64,000 nt of DNA from Tropicibacter alexandrii (lineage in GTDB: Bacteria; Pseudomonadota; Alphaproteobacteria; Rhodobacterales; Rhodobacteraceae): positions 248,001 through 312,000 of the forward strand of contig NZ_RCTZ02000005.1 in NCBI RefSeq assembly GCF_003667315.2. The letters run 5' to 3'. This document shows positions 62,243 to 64,000 of the stretch, in pieces. The notes below the pieces were generated by a model, which was not told where the DNA came from, did no database searches, and was given only the letters and a program-made list of their open reading frames with translations. Position 1 is the first letter of the stretch, and each line of letters opens with the position of its first letter. Made by a program: the position numbers and the translations under genes.

Positions 62243-63508
62243 TCACTTGTAGATGCGCTGACGGGCGTCTTCGAGACGCGCCAGGATATCATCCAGATTG
62301 TCCGGAAAGACCATGAACTCCTGCAGGCCTTCCATGCCGAAGCTGGCCATTTCCGCCGGGAAGTCGCGGTCGAAGAACTGCATGATCCCGCCGCTGGCAT
62401 TGTTCGACAGCATGTCGAACCCCTGCTGCAGGAACTTGTCGTCGCCGATTTCGGCATTTGCGTTCACCGGCAGTTGTCCGAGGGCGTCACCGGCATTGAT
62501 CTTGGTCTGGTTCTCGGTCGACACGACAAACCGCAGGAACTCCTTGGCGGCGTCCATGTTCTGCGCGCCCGATGCGATATGGAAGGTGTCGGTCGGCGCG
62601 TCCTCGGCATAGTCGACTTCGGCGATCTTGGGGAACTGATAGAAGTCCAGCTGATCGTCGGTCAGGCCGCCGTCCCGCATCGCCGCCACGGCGAAGTTGC
62701 CCATCAGGTAGGAGGCAGCCTCACCATTGACCATGAAGGGCAGCGCCTCCTGCCAGGAATAGGTCTGGTGATCGTCGATGAAGGCGCCCATGTCGATCAA
62801 CTCGCGCCAATTGGCAAAGGTCTGGCGGACGCGGTCATCGGTCCACGGGATCTCGCCGCGGGCCAGTTGCATGTGGAAATCATACCCGTTGGTGCGGCTG
62901 TTGATGTAATCGAACCATCCGCCAGCGGTCCAAAGGAACTTCGTCCCGATGGTGTAGCACTTGCGACCGGAGTCGAGGATGGCCTGACAATTGGCCTTTT
63001 CTTCTTCCCATGTCGTGGGCTCGCTCAGCCCCAGCTCGTCGAAGATGTCCTTACGGTAGTAGATGCCCCACTGATAATAGGTGTAGGGCACGCCCCATTG
63101 CGCGTCGTTGATGGTCATCGCGCCCTTGGTCGAGGCCAGCGCCTCGAATGCCGGTTCCTCCCAAAGGTCCGAGACATCGGCAAAGAGCCCGGCATTGACA
63201 TAAGGCAGCATCCGGTTTGCGGCGTACCAGTTCACCACGTCCGGCGGGTTCGCGCCGAGGGCGTTGCGGATCTGGGTCTTCCACGCTTCGCGGTCGACGA
63301 TGGTCAGCTCGATGTTCAGGTCGGGATGCATCTCTCCGAAATCGGCGACCATGCCCTCCATCACGGCGCGCGGCGCAGGGTTCGACATGTCCGAGATGAT
63401 CCTGAGATCGCCCGACAGCGCCATGCCATGAGACTCGGCCAAGGCCGGTCCGGCCAGCAAGGTGGATGCGCAAAGCGCAATCCAGGCGGTTGTTTTCCTT
63501 GATTTCAC
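62243..63508 (-). CDS. sugar ABC transporter extracellular solute-binding protein (family 1)
   Basis: 421 residues with a signal peptide ending near GPALAES. The mature chain has SGDLRIISDMSNPAPRAVME, the ligand-binding region VPYTYYQWGIYYRKDIFDEL, and EEKANCQAILDSGRKCYTIG, matching solute-binding family 1 (MalE-like). Two Cys (in NCQAILDSGRKC) may form a disulfide. It binds the sugar in the periplasm and hands it to the two permeases encoded next. It is the first gene of the operon, divergent from the IclR-family regulator with 134 bases between starts. Confidence 0.95.
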   Translation of the reverse strand: MKSRKTTAWIALCASTLLAGPALAESHGMALSGDLRIISDMSNPAPRAVMEGMVADFGEMHPDLNIELTIVDREAWKTQIRNALGANPPDVVNWYAANRMLPYVNAGLFADVSDLWEEPAFEALASTKGAMTINDAQWGVPYTYYQWGIYYRKDIFDELGLSEPTTWEEEKANCQAILDSGRKCYTIGTKFLWTAGGWFDYINSRTNGYDFHMQLARGEIPWTDDRVRQTFANWRELIDMGAFIDDHQTYSWQEALPFMVNGEAASYLMGNFAVAAMRDGGLTDDQLDFYQFPKIAEVDYAEDAPTDTFHIASGAQNMDAAKEFLRFVVSTENQTKINAGDALGQLPVNANAEIGDDKFLQQGFDMLSNNASGGIMQFFDRDFPAEMASFGMEGLQEFMVFPDNLDDILARLEDARQRIYK

Positions 63509-63642
63509 GATATCCTCCCAGTCTTTGTTCGAGATGGTCCATTTATTGAGTTTGACATCCCATTTATTGAGACGTATGCCGAAAGATAAGATGAGTCAAT
63601 CATGCAATTTTCGAGCAAAGGGACGGGGGGAAAGTCACGGAG

Positions 63643-64000
63643 ATGGCAGACAGCAAAAAGCCTCAGCGTGAGGCCGATGGCTCTGGCACTGTCGTCAAGG
63701 CGCTGGACGTTCTCGACAGCGTTGCGCAGTTTGGTCGGCCGGTGCGGGCTTCGGAAATTTTGACTGCCAGCAATCTCCCGAAGGGCACGCTTTACCGCTT
63801 TCTCCAGACCCTGACCGACCAGAACATGCTCAGCTATGATGCCGACCGTCGGGTCTATTTTCTGGGCGTGCGTCTGGTGCGGCTGGCGCAGGTGGCGTGG
63901 CGCAATTTTCAAATCGCCCCGGTGGCGCGTCCGCATCTGGATGCCCTTGCCCGAAAGATCGGGCTGGCGACCTATCTGTCGAAACTGGATGGCGGCCAGT
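63643..64000 (+). CDS. IclR family transcriptional regulator (3' truncated by window)
   Basis: The open frame from ATG 63643 runs off the end of the window; 119 residues are visible. SGTVVKALDVLDSVAQFGRP and the winged helix-turn-helix ASEILTASNLPKGTLYRFLQ followed by LTDQNMLSYDADRRVYFLGV are typical of IclR. The start of the effector domain (HLDALARKIGLATYLSKLDG) is visible. It is divergent from the sugar-transport operon and therefore likely controls it in response to the imported sugar or a product. Confidence 0.93.
   Translation, partial: MADSKKPQREADGSGTVVKALDVLDSVAQFGRPVRASEILTASNLPKGTLYRFLQTLTDQNMLSYDADRRVYFLGVRLVRLAQVAWRNFQIAPVARPHLDALARKIGLATYLSKLDGGQ

Noticed and set aside
58529-63502. 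Two long plus-strand frames (58529-60448 and 61172-63502) opposite the sugar operon
   Set aside because: Antisense shadows of the GH36, permease and binding-protein genes, with composition typical of such shadows.

Overview
The window is high-GC alphaproteobacterial DNA. Gene content and syntenic habits point to the Rhodobacteraceae (Roseobacter group). These include a DctBD-DctPQM TRAP system, a Hint-domain protein, RTX proteins with a serralysin-like C-terminus, DUF2849/DUF934 genes beside cysIH, ppiD next to trpE, and a form II coxSLM set beside PQQ-associated periplasmic genes. This placement is inference from gene families; no 16S gene is present. Almost all of the sequence is chromosomal housekeeping or metabolic operon DNA. 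No phage, intact insertion sequence or CRISPR array was seen.

Layout. 1-1820: end of an xdhC-type gene and a MoeA-like molybdopterin-binding gene (molybdoenzyme maturation). 1886-5332: Hint-domain protein, methyltransferase, infC (with a non-AUG start) and an alanine-rich anchored coiled-coil protein. 5431-10948: sulfur assimilation run cobA-DUF2849-cysI-cysH-DUF934 plus fpr, divergent from an Lrp/AsnC regulator. 10995-12167: cytochrome P450. 12222-18985: dctB-dctD-small ORF-dctP-dctQ-dctM for C4-dicarboxylate-type uptake. The response regulator's AAA+ domain is degenerate, and two inverted-repeat operators precede dctP.

19177-32714 is the most interesting region. A leftward set (PQQ-system ABC binding protein, beta-propeller protein, small acidic exported protein) is divergent from a rightward set: PedF-type cytochrome c, XoxJ-like binding protein, CoxG, CoxS, a secreted unknown, form II CoxL and CoxM. 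These are followed by apbE, a NosR-like flavo-iron-sulfur membrane protein and a lone NitT/TauT-type permease. Neither a quinoprotein dehydrogenase nor nosZ is in the window. The arrangement suggests one envelope-linked oxidation module: periplasmic quinoprotein accessory parts, a cytoplasmic molybdenum hydroxylase, and a flavinylated transmembrane electron conduit.

32830-36193: two tandem RTX paralogues. 36198-40246: tRNA-Ile2(CAU), an SNase-like protein, purM-purN and rnd. 40283-50492: lipoprotein, sufE, trpE, ppiD, aminotransferase, gpt, lysE-type exporter, fabI, pdxH, a double cold-shock protein, a DUF192 lipoprotein and tRNA-Pro(UGG). 50561-55409: two hybrid histidine kinases and a periplasmic SUOX-fold-like protein. 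55981-57954: an exported trypsin-like protease with coiled coil and peptidoglycan-binding-like part. 58259-63508: a sugar ABC transporter (binding protein, two permeases) with a GH36 alpha-galactosidase, divergent from an IclR regulator cut by the window end.

Three families of dispersed short repeats are visible. P is a 26-bp perfect palindrome present three times. R is a GC hairpin plus a GTATTT...AGAAGAAA-type tail, present about seven times. S is a pair of adjacent palindromes of 20-24 bp, present three times. One R copy encodes the C-terminal tail of DctB, and one S copy falls in the apparent N-terminal coding region of the XoxJ-like protein.
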